The notes below the pieces were generated by a model that saw only the letters and a list, made by a program, of their open reading frames with translations, did no database searches and was not told the DNA's origin. From Halocafeteria seosinensis (taxonomy: Eukaryota; Sar; Bigyra; Bicosoecida): a stretch of DNA of 27,316 nt. Location: positions 1 through 27,316 of the forward strand of contig LVLI01000161.1 in NCBI GenBank assembly GCA_001687465.1. Reading direction: 5' to 3'. The position numbers and the translations under genes were made by a program. Of this stretch, positions 10,516-18,779 are shown piece by piece (position 1 is the stretch's first letter; each line of letters opens with the position of its first letter).

Positions 10516-11601
10516 TTAGTGTCGGCCGCGATAGGGGGTTCTTTTATCGGTATCCAATCCGACGACTCCCTCATCACTGTCCTCCGAAGGATAGAGGTCA
10601 GCGATCCTGTGCTTGTTTTTCCTCTTCTTCTTTTTGACATAGAGAACTAAAGCGACAATAAGAATGAGGGCGATTATACCGCCTGAGACACTACCAGCGA
10701 GTGAGGCTGTCGAAAATGTCGTCTCCTGTCGCGCAGCAATCGGCTCTTGACTTTGGGTGGCTGTGATCGAAGGGGAGCTCGTTGATGTCATCGTGTTACT
10801 AGATGTCACAGAAGGAGTTGGGGTAGACGTCCCTGTTGAAGTTCTCGTTGGAGTAGGTGTCATAGTTTTCGTGCCAGTGGACGTAGGGGTCCGAGTCGGT
10901 GTGGGTGTAACCGTGGCAGACCTCGACGCTGTTGGCGTTTGAGTAGGCGAAGGAGTCGGACGTGCACTAAAGCAGAAGATAAAACAGGATGAGTTGTATA
11001 CGAGACCTATATCTGGTTTATACTCGTCTTGTGTGTCCGCCTCTTCGCCAAGGATATTACTCACGGAATTATCCTCAAAGAACCTCCAGGATTTCATTCC
11101 ATCTGGTGGTGAGAATTCGGACAAGCAATTGTTCGCTTTTAATGTCGGTACGTCGATAGTATCAACCATATAGTGAAACCCTTTGCCTGAATACGCTTGG
11201 CCCAAGAAATACCCCCTTCCCGCCTGTAATTGAACCGGCTCGTCGAATGGCCTCTCTTGTAGTCTTTGTCCCGTAGCGAGCTCCTCTTCCCGCAATTTAT
11301 CACCAATTACAATGGTGCCGCTCTCTTGCGACGCAGTTGTAAGAGCGACCCTGAATAGACCGTCCTCGGAGTCCGGCATACCGCCTCCACCCTTGAGACC
11401 TAAAATCCATATATTATCTCGAACTGTAAAGTAATAACCACGCCATTGCGTAATGATCCGTTGGGGCGGTAAAGGGCTGCCATAGCCGTCAGAAAGTCCG
11501 AATCCTCCAACTCCTCCAATATCTCCCCCGATGGCTGACAAGGGCGCCTGAATGCATCCGAATAGCAGATATACGAAAATATGGGTCCAAATGCGCTGCA
11601 T
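10516..11601 (-). CDS. Type I membrane protein with Thr/Pro/Ser-rich stalk
   Basis: I do not recognise the ectodomain. The ATG at 11601 starts a good signal peptide (MQRIWTHIFVYLLFGC, cleavage near APLSA). The frame is open further upstream but without an ATG. Residues about 45-170 form a beta-rich domain (YYFTVRDNIWILG, SGTIVIGDKL, LQAGRGYFLG) that may resemble DUF4082-like jelly rolls; this is weak. A stalk of repeated TPTPTRTPTSTGT-type sequence (about 214-290) suits O-glycosylation. It is followed by a membrane helix (IIALILIVALVLYV) and a basic then acidic tail of about 40 residues. Positions 10967-11023 look like a 57-bp intron (GTATAA..CTTTAG). It is a multiple of three and contains no stop, so the protein is 361 residues unspliced or 342 spliced. 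Likely at the cell surface. The stalk style matches the large protein at 19516-24120. Confidence 0.75.
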   Translation of the reverse strand: MQRIWTHIFVYLLFGCIQAPLSAIGGDIGGVGGFGLSDGYGSPLPPQRIITQWRGYYFTVRDNIWILGLKGGGGMPDSEDGLFRVALTTASQESGTIVIGDKLREEELATGQRLQERPFDEPVQLQAGRGYFLGQAYSGKGFHYMVDTIDVPTLKANNCLSEFSPPDGMKSWRFFEDNSVSNILGEEADTQDEYKPDIGLVYNSSCFIFCFSARPTPSPTQTPTASRSATVTPTPTRTPTSTGTKTMTPTPTRTSTGTSTPTPSVTSSNTMTSTSSPSITATQSQEPIAARQETTFSTASLAGSVSGGIIALILIVALVLYVKKKKRKNKHRIADLYPSEDSDEGVVGLDTDKRTPYRGRH

Positions 11602-12085
11602 TGTTACTGTATATCCCTCCCTGGAACCAGGGTCCTTGTTCTCCCGGCGCAAGGCAAGACGTCCGTCAAATGCCCCCGTTGGCTGCGCTTTCCAATTGTG
11701 CGAATATATTTCTCTTCTCAGACGGTGGGATTGGCCCTACACCATCAATAAAAATATGAAAAGGACGAGGAGCTTCGACTCGACAGTTGCTGGAAGGGGT
11801 TACGGGTTCAAACTTCCCCCAAAACTCCAGTCTAATTGACCGACTAGCGTGAACGATGGTGCATCACGGACGGACATTCCATTGGACGACTCTTGTGTGT
11901 ATCCCGATAGGCGAATGGACAATACAGACAGAACAGAGAACACCTGCTCTAGAGCGCTCTCTGGCAAAGGGAGGTCGCATGCGACCAATTGACAGCCTTC
12001 AAATTGCTTCAATTGCCCGGCCAGCACTTGTTAATGTATACGAAGGCGATTTGCAATCTCCGTGCGTCAGTATTCGATTCCATAT

Positions 12086-12123
<38 letters not shown>

Positions 12124-12633
12124 TTGGCAGAGAGATAATCCAGCTCGTGAGCTTGAAAGTTTGAACCGGTACTCCGAGTACTACCGTACTCGCACTCACT
12201 GTCGCACTGGTCATTTCGCTTCCCCGCGGGCCGCAGAATCCCGGGGCTTCTCGATGGGTCCGCCGCACCAGCCTCTCTTGGACGCCAGCTGCTACGGCCT
12301 GCATTTTGCACAGGTTGCTTGACTGTTGTACCAACCGACGAGTCCAAGACCTGCAAAATTCAGATACATGCACTACTGTACACTGTACTTGGTGTGGTTC
12401 CTCCAGGGGAATAGTGAGTGCGGCAGTGGGTCTACAACACACCGTGTTCTGCAGCAATACTGTCTCAGTGTGGTTCTCCTGAAGGATACAACGAGCACAT
12501 ACGATAGTGCAATTTTTAAGACTATACCGACTCGGATTGCGTGAGGAGCGGAAGGGGGTACAGTTTGTTGTGTCGTTGCTCCTGGCACCCGAGTCGCTAG
12601 CGATAACGGACAGAAGGGAAATAAAAAAGGAAG
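11602..12633. other. Divergent intergenic region with no supported gene
   Basis: About 1 kb lies between the stalked membrane protein (minus) and the FG-GAP protein (plus), presumably carrying both promoters. It contains a (CA)17 microsatellite at 12089-12122. Several open frames cross it, but none has a recognisable domain and two run through the microsatellite. A 75-codon minus frame at 11800-12027 looks slightly protein-like and could be an orphan exon; nothing confirms it. Confidence 0.4.
12089..12122. repeat. (CA)17 microsatellite
   Basis: A perfect CA dinucleotide run of 34 bp lies in the spacer upstream of the FG-GAP gene. A (TG)17 run of the same length sits at 15273-15306, but the flanks of the two are unrelated. 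Confidence 0.95.
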
Positions 12634-13989
12634 ATGGTGTTCGACACCAACACAGCTTGTCTTGTGTCGATGATTCTCGTTCTGGTATGGCGTCCTTCCA
12701 TCGTGGCAGCCGAATCGGCATTGCTGACCAAAGTCAAGCAGCCGGAACTCGATCGTGTTCAAAGTTTGTGCGATGTTGACGGTGACGGTCGGGAAGATAT
12801 TGTTTCTGTAAACCATGAATATGATGAAGAGAACTACGGTTTTTCAATCGGATGGAGGAGACAGACAGAAGGTAGTCCGAGAGCGATCTTCCCAGAATTC
12901 TCTGGGGTATTGCGCAGCTCCTTTGGCGCTGGGTGGAGCGTGCACGGAATCGCATGTGGCGATACCAACCGAGATGGGCGGCATAGTGTTATTGCAGGCA
13001 TGCAGAAATCAAATTCGAGAGGAGGGTCTATACAAAAAGGTATTGTGGCTCTGGGGGCTACCGAAGAGAAACGGCTCCAAGTGCAATTCTTCTGGACAAC
13101 ATTGCCAGCGGAAAGCATTGCCATTGCTGATATTGACAATGGAGGATACAGAGAGATCATTTACTCATACGGCAAGGAATTGTGGTACCTGAGAGACAAT
13201 AACACAAAAGTTTCGCGTCTTACGACCTTTGATAGTGACTTGATCAGTTTGGAAGCTCACGATGGTGACTTCGATGGAGACATCGACTTCGTAGTTACCG
13301 AAAAGAGTGGAGAGGTTTGGTGGGTTTTCAACCAACTTAAAGAGGATGCTCCTTTTAATTTCAAAGTACTTAAGATAGGCAAGTTTGAAGGAGCACAGAC
13401 TGCTCATGTAACCGATCTCAATAAGGACGGAGACGCAGAGATACTAATTGCTGGAAGTGGTAGCACAAAACTATGGCTATTGGAGGCTAAAGATGATTTC
13501 CACTTCCAGACTCACGTTATAAATCCTGGGGTACAGTCGACACCCCAGGCACTGTCGTCATTTGATTTTAATGATGACGGGTGCACGGATGTGATTCTGG
13601 GCACCAAAACCGAAGTCATGATTTTCAAGCGTGAGTGTGGTGCTCGCGTATCACACCTGACGGATACAGAGTCTGTGAACGGGATCGATGGCACCATGTT
13701 GGACATTGTGGAAGTGAATCGGGATAAGCATCGCCACATGTGGTTGGCATATCCGGGAGGTATCTTGGACTACGTACTTTTTGCTCCGCTTAGCATCGTG
13801 GAACGGGACAAATTTCATCCCTATTATTTTGTCATAGCCAACAGTTCTATGCCCGTGGATGAGGAGGCTTTTCGGGAAGTTTCAACATTCTTGCTCTATG
13901 TGCGTCTCCGTGATTGTCCCTATATCGGGAAAAATGCCTTTTATCGTACCGAAGCCATAGGCAATGATCCCAATCTCAATAGCGATTGA
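12634..13989 (+). CDS. Secreted FG-GAP/VCBS-type beta-propeller protein
   Basis: Intronless frame of 451 residues. A hydrophobic N-terminus (about residues 9-25, ending VAA-E) is a likely signal peptide, and no later membrane helix is seen. Calcium-binding propeller loops of the DxDxDGxxD type recur at regular spacing: DVDGDGREDIV (about 47), GDTNRDGRHSVI (109), ADIDNGGYREII (165), GDFDGDIDFVV (211), TDLNKDGDAEILI (260) and FDFNDDGCTDVIL (310). FG-GAP propellers occur in integrin alpha chains and many secreted adhesion or lectin-like proteins, so an extracellular binding role is likely; the ligand is unknown. Residues from 317 on are duplicated, reversed, at 1-384. The last codons, about 13950-13989, lie antisense to recognisable LRR sequence of the convergent relic, so the present C-terminus may come from a recombination junction. 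Confidence 0.82.
   Translation: MVFDTNTACLVSMILVLVWRPSIVAAESALLTKVKQPELDRVQSLCDVDGDGREDIVSVNHEYDEENYGFSIGWRRQTEGSPRAIFPEFSGVLRSSFGAGWSVHGIACGDTNRDGRHSVIAGMQKSNSRGGSIQKGIVALGATEEKRLQVQFFWTTLPAESIAIADIDNGGYREIIYSYGKELWYLRDNNTKVSRLTTFDSDLISLEAHDGDFDGDIDFVVTEKSGEVWWVFNQLKEDAPFNFKVLKIGKFEGAQTAHVTDLNKDGDAEILIAGSGSTKLWLLEAKDDFHFQTHVINPGVQSTPQALSSFDFNDDGCTDVILGTKTEVMIFKRECGARVSHLTDTESVNGIDGTMLDIVEVNRDKHRHMWLAYPGGILDYVLFAPLSIVERDKFHPYYFVIANSSMPVDEEAFREVSTFLLYVRLRDCPYIGKNAFYRTEAIGNDPNLNSD
13582..13965 (+). repeat. Arm of a 384-bp inverted repeat (partner 1-384)
   Basis: Near-perfect reverse complement of 1-384, with two mismatches at 13696 and 13823. The other arm lies about 13.2 kb away. The inner ends (384 and 13582) are sharp. 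The outer ends cannot be defined because the left arm meets the window edge. Recombination between the arms would invert 385-13581. Confidence 0.95.
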
Positions 13990-14654
13990 AACGCGGCGTC
14001 TGTAATCCCCAATGCATCGCATTCGGCCATGTTCAAATGCGTCAGATTGGTCAAATGAAGGAACTCTTGATCTGTAAGATTAACAACGGGAGGGATCCGT
14101 GAAGTCTCGGTGCCTATGTACCACCAATAAACGAGCAATGACTCAAGTCCAGCGAGCGTAGCTGTGAAAACAGCGTGAAAGCTGGGAGCAGTGAGTTTTC
14201 GGTATTTTCACTCATCTTGCCCTCTAGCCAGTGTTGTGGCACCTGCAAACATTAGGGAATTCTAAGGTAAGTTTGTACTCTACGTCCACTTCCAGGTCCA
14301 TTTCCTGGACACTTCATGGGTGATAAGTGCACATCGTGGCCACGAAGACTGCCGCAGAGACGCACTTAAGTCTTTTGCACTCGTAGTTTCTTCCATCACA
14401 GTGTTCCAGTACTCCACACAATCGTTCAGAGTCATCGTTTGGCGCCTTTGGGAAACCCACAGCAGGTAAAGCTCCCGCACACTTTCTGAAGTTCGCAGCG
14501 TGGCAATTGTTTGGATGCCCAAACTCGTTTCCGACGGCCCGTGCACAGACTGAATGGCATCCGAGGCAAACTTCGCACACAACTCAGAATTAAGAAGGAA
14601 AATACCTATACATTGCAATATGTTTATGCACCAAGTAAATGACCGTAACTTCAA
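13950..14654 (-). pseudogene. Decayed leucine-rich-repeat gene, relic 2
   Basis: Paralogue of the N-terminal half of the LRR gene at 25943-27301. In order on the minus strand are LNDCVEYW..SLRQSSWP (about 14380-14500, matching LDECVAYW..CLRQYSWP), LEFPNVC, VPQHWLEGK, ENSLLPAFTLFSQLRSLDLS, then VNLTDQEFLHLTNLTHLNM and ITDAAFQSL. These lie in at least three frames with stops between them. Short introns might explain one shift but not all. The frame opens further upstream (LCAKFASDAIQ..) than the intact copy shows, so the family N-terminus may be longer than what is in this window. The LRR part stops after two or three repeats, where the FG-GAP gene end begins in the opposite direction. Relics 1 and 2 are complementary parts of a family member but share no overlap that proves they were once one gene. 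Confidence 0.78.
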
Positions 14655-14993
14655 CTTGGGGCTGGATCCTATGTTGGATACGACAGCGCCGCAGCGCTGC
14701 GGCAGCGGATTCGAGACCAGGGCACCCCGCCCTCATACAGTCAATACAAGTCACTAGAAAGACTTACATTGTGCACATTGACCACTGTGGGATACGTTTG
14801 CTACAACGACAACGGGTGCGATCCGTTCGACCGTAGAAAAAAGTTTCTCCATCCAGTCCAGCGGATACCATTACCAACTGGTATGGTACAGTAACACTGT
14901 ATCCAACTAGAACAGCTGAGAGAAAACACAATATTCCAGAAGCTACAGCCGGTCGTGGGAAATCAGCGGGTTCAATATTCTTCAGATAAGACA
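14655..14993. other. Intergenic spacer between LRR relic 2 and the EHD-like gene
   Basis: About 340 bp with no supported gene. A GC-rich self-complementary hexadecamer near 14685-14700 was checked as a tRNA arm and does not fit. An antisense open frame (14764-15045) has one hydrophobic segment but no ATG at its head. Confidence 0.4.
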
Positions 14994-15270
14994 ATGCACT
15001 GGGGCATCGGTCTGGCCATGGTAAGAATCTTTCTTCCAGGGGCACTGCTCAGGATAGCACATGTTCGTGTGCTTTACAGACAGCGGCACTGGTGGCTATA
15101 TGGGTACCCTTCTTGAAAATATTTGAACAGTCCAATACCGGTTTCAGGGAAGAGTTATGGACCTTGTAAGTGGATGCCTCGCTCGCCGGGAACATGTGCG
15201 CCCGCTGCCTATCATTGTTTCCACATTGCTGTCTATCGTCAATTCCCCGGGCGATGGGCTATCTGTCACA

Positions 15271-15308
<38 letters not shown>

Positions 15309-16925
15309 TATCGACAGGTATGAAAACGAATTGAAGCCGATCGAAGAGCAATGTCACTATCATGACTTTGTGTCACCGCCGTTGACGAAGGCAGACATAA
15401 TGTACGATGTGCCAATGGTTTTGCTTACGGGTCTATATTCTACGGGGAAGACGACGTTCATCTCACATCTGCTCGGGGAAGACTATCCGCAAGCCCGTGT
15501 CGGACCACAACCCACGACCGATAAGTTTGTCGCCGTGATGAAAAATGAGACACGTGGAACAATTGCTGGACATGCTATCATCAATCAAAACGACCTTCCC
15601 TTTTCCTCCTTGGACAGCCTTGGTGGAGACTTTCTTGATCATTTTATGGGCTCGTTCTCCCCTGCCCGTTTGCTTGATCATGTTTCGTTTATCGACACCC
15701 CAGGTGTCCTTTCAGGAAAGGCCTCGATGATTCAGCGTGGTTATGATTATCCCGAGGTAAGCGTGATTCCCAGTACACGTTCCAGCTTTGCGCTTCGAGG
15801 AATGCTAGGCTGTACGATACAGCCTGTACCCCACGATTTCTTTGCTGTCGACTTCTGTACAACAACCGCACCCCTTGTGTTGGTCAATGCATTACTATCC
15901 ACAGGTTGTTCGTTGGTTTGGAGAGAGAGCTGGAATGATTATTGTAATGTTTGATGTCGAGAAAACGGATGCGTCGGAAGAGTTTACTCTACTGATGGAG
16001 GCTCTACAAGGGAACACAGACAAAGTGCGCCACTAAGTATTGGATCTTGAAATGTGCTTTTCTATAATATTTTGCTTGTATTTTCAGGTATATGTAGTGC
16101 TTAACAAGGCCGACAGAGTGGATGAGCATGACTTGAGGGCTATCCAATCGGCGGTAATGAAGTCATTGATACGAAGTGGCTTTGACAGTGCTGAACCGAA
16201 ACAAATTTTCGTCGGCAGCTTCCCAAAGCAGAATCAAGATAGTACTGTACGTCGCATTTTCGGTTGTAGCAGAGGCATCACCTCAGTCGCGTGTCATATT
16301 CTACTTATACTAAGGCTGTCTTGTCTTCTTGGGGTACTCAGAGTGACGAGCTAAGGAGATTCGATGGAGATGCTCAGGCAATTTGGAACGGCATTCAAAA
16401 TGTGGCCAGTAGACCACAAGGGGTGACGCTTAGAAACTTTCGTCGGCGAATATTGAGCGTGAAATCCCACCTCTTATTGCTGGAAAGGCTGGGTAGAGAA
16501 GCAATGAAAAGGAACTCAAGCTGGGTGTACCAGTATGGTCTAATATCTCCTGATAAAACGGAAATAAAGCGTGATATACTCAACAAGTTAGGTAATCTTA
16601 TTGACCAGGTAAGCATCCATCATCCATGTCGAAGAACCTGCTTGCTTTCTTTGAAGGCGTTCAGTGGGAAGTACCTCCGCAGATTCAAAAAGAATACGAC
16701 CTAAGCTCTAAGTCGATGCCGTTATTCCCTCGCTAAAAGGACTTGTTGGAGGTAAGCTATGTGCGAATGTCTGTCGTTGTAACGCATTTAACACTTTTTA
16801 TTATGCTGCAGAAAATGGATTTCACTAAATTGAAACGGATAGCTCAACCCCAAACTCTTATAGACCAACTGGATGAGATATTGAAGGCAAAACTTCCCAG
16901 ACTATTCTCTGAATCAGGTACATAG
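14994..16925 (+). CDS. EHD-family dynamin-like ATPase, with in-frame stop in exon 7
   Basis: Membrane-remodelling ATPase of the EHD/sarcalumenin type. I read eight exons: 14994-15020, 15080-15165, 15318-15756, 15905-16024, 16088-16246, 16342-16608, 16683-16751 and 16812-16925. Diagnostic motifs are GLYSTGKTTFI (P-loop, about residue 76), the RVGPQPTTDKF switch, FIDTPGVLSG, RGYDYPEVVRWF and VVLNKADRVD. The helical-domain end reads IQKEYDLS..MDFTKLKR, aligning with IQREHQIS..QDFSKFQP of animal EHDs. Exons 1-2 encode a hydrophobic head (MHWGIGLAM, TAALVAIWVPF), unusual for EHDs but reminiscent of lumenal sarcalumenin. There is no EH domain. TAA at 16734-16736 interrupts exon 7 although the flanking alignment stays in frame. 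As read, the protein is 383 residues; skipping the 69-nt phase-0 exon 7 would give 403. This may be a recent pseudogene, a poison exon or a sequencing error. Confidence 0.78.
15273..15306 (+). repeat. (TG)17 microsatellite in EHD-like gene intron 2
   Basis: A perfect TG run ends about 11 bases before the AG of the intron 2 acceptor (15316-15317). It occupies the place of the polypyrimidine tract. UG-rich tracts beside 3' splice sites are known in animals to affect exon inclusion; whether that applies here is unknown. Confidence 0.9.
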
Positions 16926-17145
16926 GTGAATATGGGAACTGCTACCCAGAATAGTCTGCGCTTCCGCACGGTCCGTTATTGCGTAATGTCACAGTATCCA
17001 GTAAAGGACCGTCGAACCGTATTTTTTCAACTGCTGGAGAATCGAAGGAAGGAGGTTAGTATCTGTTTGATGTGTTCGAATGTGATTTGATTTATAAGAA
17101 GTATAGTGACGAATTCAAATTGTATCCTGTTGAACAGATTGTACA
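16926..17145 (+). other. Spacer with a candidate 5' leader exon and intron
   Basis: An open stretch with ATG at 16932 runs to a donor-like GAG|GTTAGT at 17054/17055. CAG at 17135-17137, nine bases upstream of the next ATG, looks like its acceptor; this gives an 83-bp intron. It could be a 5'-UTR intron of the downstream gene. Alternatively exon 8 of the EHD gene (donor-like G|GTACAT near 16919) splices to 17138 and fuses the two genes in frame. The sequence cannot settle this. Confidence 0.35.
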
Positions 17146-18468
17146 ATGGAACATACGCGCTCCAGGACTTCTGTGAGTGCAACAGCTGCAACATTGAGTG
17201 AAGCTGCTCCAGCCTCAGGAACCCCAACTACTACTGGTGCTCAGTCGGACACGACTCTTAACTCGACAATAGAAAGAGACCTCAGTGCCCATGTAACACA
17301 GAAGCTTGCTGAAGAAGTTGAAGATCTTCCACTGAGTACCTCTATCGACCCAGAAGAAAATCTTAAATTTTCCAGGTCCTATAAGGGTATCAATGAAGGC
17401 AGTGCTAACCCGACGACGGCATTGAACGAGGTTCCTTCAGAGAGCGGCACCTCTGTCGCGACCAATTACGCTGACGTATTGGAGAAACAGAAGAATATAA
17501 CTGCACAAGTGCAGCAGGCCGCTGAGAGTGGACAGCCGCAAGTGGAATCCAGACCTTCTGATGGACCCGATGAAGCCTTACAATACATTTGGACCAGTTT
17601 AAATCCGCTTCTGGAGGATAATAGAGGGCAAAGAACCACGAGTCTCCTCGTGGGTGGCTCGCGGGCACAGGTATGAGTTGGATCATGAAGATTAGGAACC
17701 ACTACTGAGGTATTATGCTGGCACTGCATGCAGATTGAACATTTTCGGACGCGTTTAGAGGGTGAATACGGAATTCAAGGAGTTGACATTGATGTATTGG
17801 TAAGGCAGCGAGTAGCCACACCCTACACTTTGTGTGCAGATACGCGATTATTTTGAATGTGTCAGGAACAACGCCGAGGAACCGAGTACAAAACATGGGT
17901 GAAAAATAATGTAGATACCATCTGTCACAAGGGATGGAGTTGGAGTTGGGGAGGGCTTATAGGAGGCTGTTGCGAAGGTAGAAACCTCAGTCAGACCCGT
18001 ATTGTATTTGTGCAGTTGGATAAGACTCTTGCCTCAGAACGGGTACAGAGACTGAACCTGGTGCATAATCTATTGGATGAAGATGCCGCGACACTAGATT
18101 ACTTGTCCGGAAAGCCTGTTTCGCACTGTTCGCGTAGGCTTGCAAACACTCTTGTGGTTGTGTTAGTGGAGGTTGGAGGTGGGGATGTAAGAGAACAGTT
18201 CAAGTCGTTAATCCAAGAGAGGGTTCCCACACGTAGTCCTGCCGTGGTTACCCCCGCAGCACTAGCTGGGCGACTCCAAAGTGCAATGCTATTGCGTGAC
18301 ACTCCCCCTAAATATTTTCAGGGTAGTGGCTCGCAGCGTTTTGGGCCAGTGGATGTCTTCAAGTCCGAGGGGCAGCCGATACCTTGCTATGCTTGCTTCG
18401 CGTTGGTGGTAACCAGCACGTTTAGTCCTTTCATTATGGCCGTATTTACTAAATTTTATGAAGAGTAG
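17146..18468 (+). CDS. Unrecognised protein
   Basis: I do not recognise this protein. There are three exons: 17146-17670, 17734-17799 and 17866-18468 (TAG). The introns are 63 and 66 bp, GT..AG, both in phase 0, giving about 397 residues. The first about 150 residues are Ser/Thr/Ala/Glu-rich and probably disordered. A folded part seems to begin near residue 145 (DEALQYIWTSLNPLL) and continues through SLLVGGSRAQIEHFRTRLE, an odd Trp/Gly/Cys-rich stretch (GWSWSWGGLIGGCC), RLNLVHNLLDED and a hydrophobic strand (TLVVVLVEVGGGDV). No signal peptide or certain membrane helix is seen, although the end has FALVVTSTFSPFIMAVF. The second splice fits both phase and acceptor better than the alternative at 17840, which runs into a stop. 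It lies directly downstream of the EHD-like gene on the same strand and might be fused to it. Confidence 0.6.
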
Positions 18469-18779
18469 TCAACCAGGCTTAGTGAATTTTATTTCGACTC
18501 GGGAAGAGGAAAGAGACGAGAATTCTACCATGAAAAACAAGGTCGAGATGTTGCTATATCGTTAATCTTTATATTATATGTACATGGGAGCAGACAGCGG
18601 AATCCTTGTCAGCTGTGCCTAACTGGCCTTTGCTAACCTGCCCTATTCTTCACAACTCAACATCAATGAGGTATACACTACATGCTTTGTAGAAACTGCG
18701 GACACCAACCACCACCAAAGTATCGGAGGGTAAATCAATAATAGTCTCTCAAATAAAGTGATATCACAATGGGACTCAA
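18469..18779. other. Spacer after the unrecognised gene
   Basis: About 310 bp with no convincing gene, RNA or repeat. It should contain the 3' UTR of the plus-strand gene ending at 18468. Confidence 0.4.

Noticed and set aside
11999-12721. 240-codon open frame on the minus strand upstream of the FG-GAP gene
   Set aside because: It reads through the (CA)17 repeat as a Cys-Val run, has no recognisable domain and overlaps the FG-GAP start region. It is open by chance.
14680-14725. GC-rich palindrome followed by ATTCGAGACC, resembling part of a tRNA
   Set aside because: The candidate T-arm stem does not pair, and no acceptor stem, D-arm or anticodon arm can be drawn on either strand.
14764-15045. 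93-codon minus-strand frame with one hydrophobic segment
   Set aside because: It has no ATG at its head, no upstream exon could be placed, and it is antisense to the better-supported first exon of the EHD-like gene.
12089-15306. (CA)17 and (TG)17 runs as arms of one inverted repeat
   Set aside because: They match in length and are complementary, but their flanking sequences are unrelated. Two independent microsatellites are simpler.
16609-16704. Earlier acceptors (after TTTGAAG or GTTCAG) for EHD-like exon 7
   Set aside because: They add 8 or more residues not found in EHD proteins. The acceptor at 16682 gives exactly the family spacing between LG and IQKEY.
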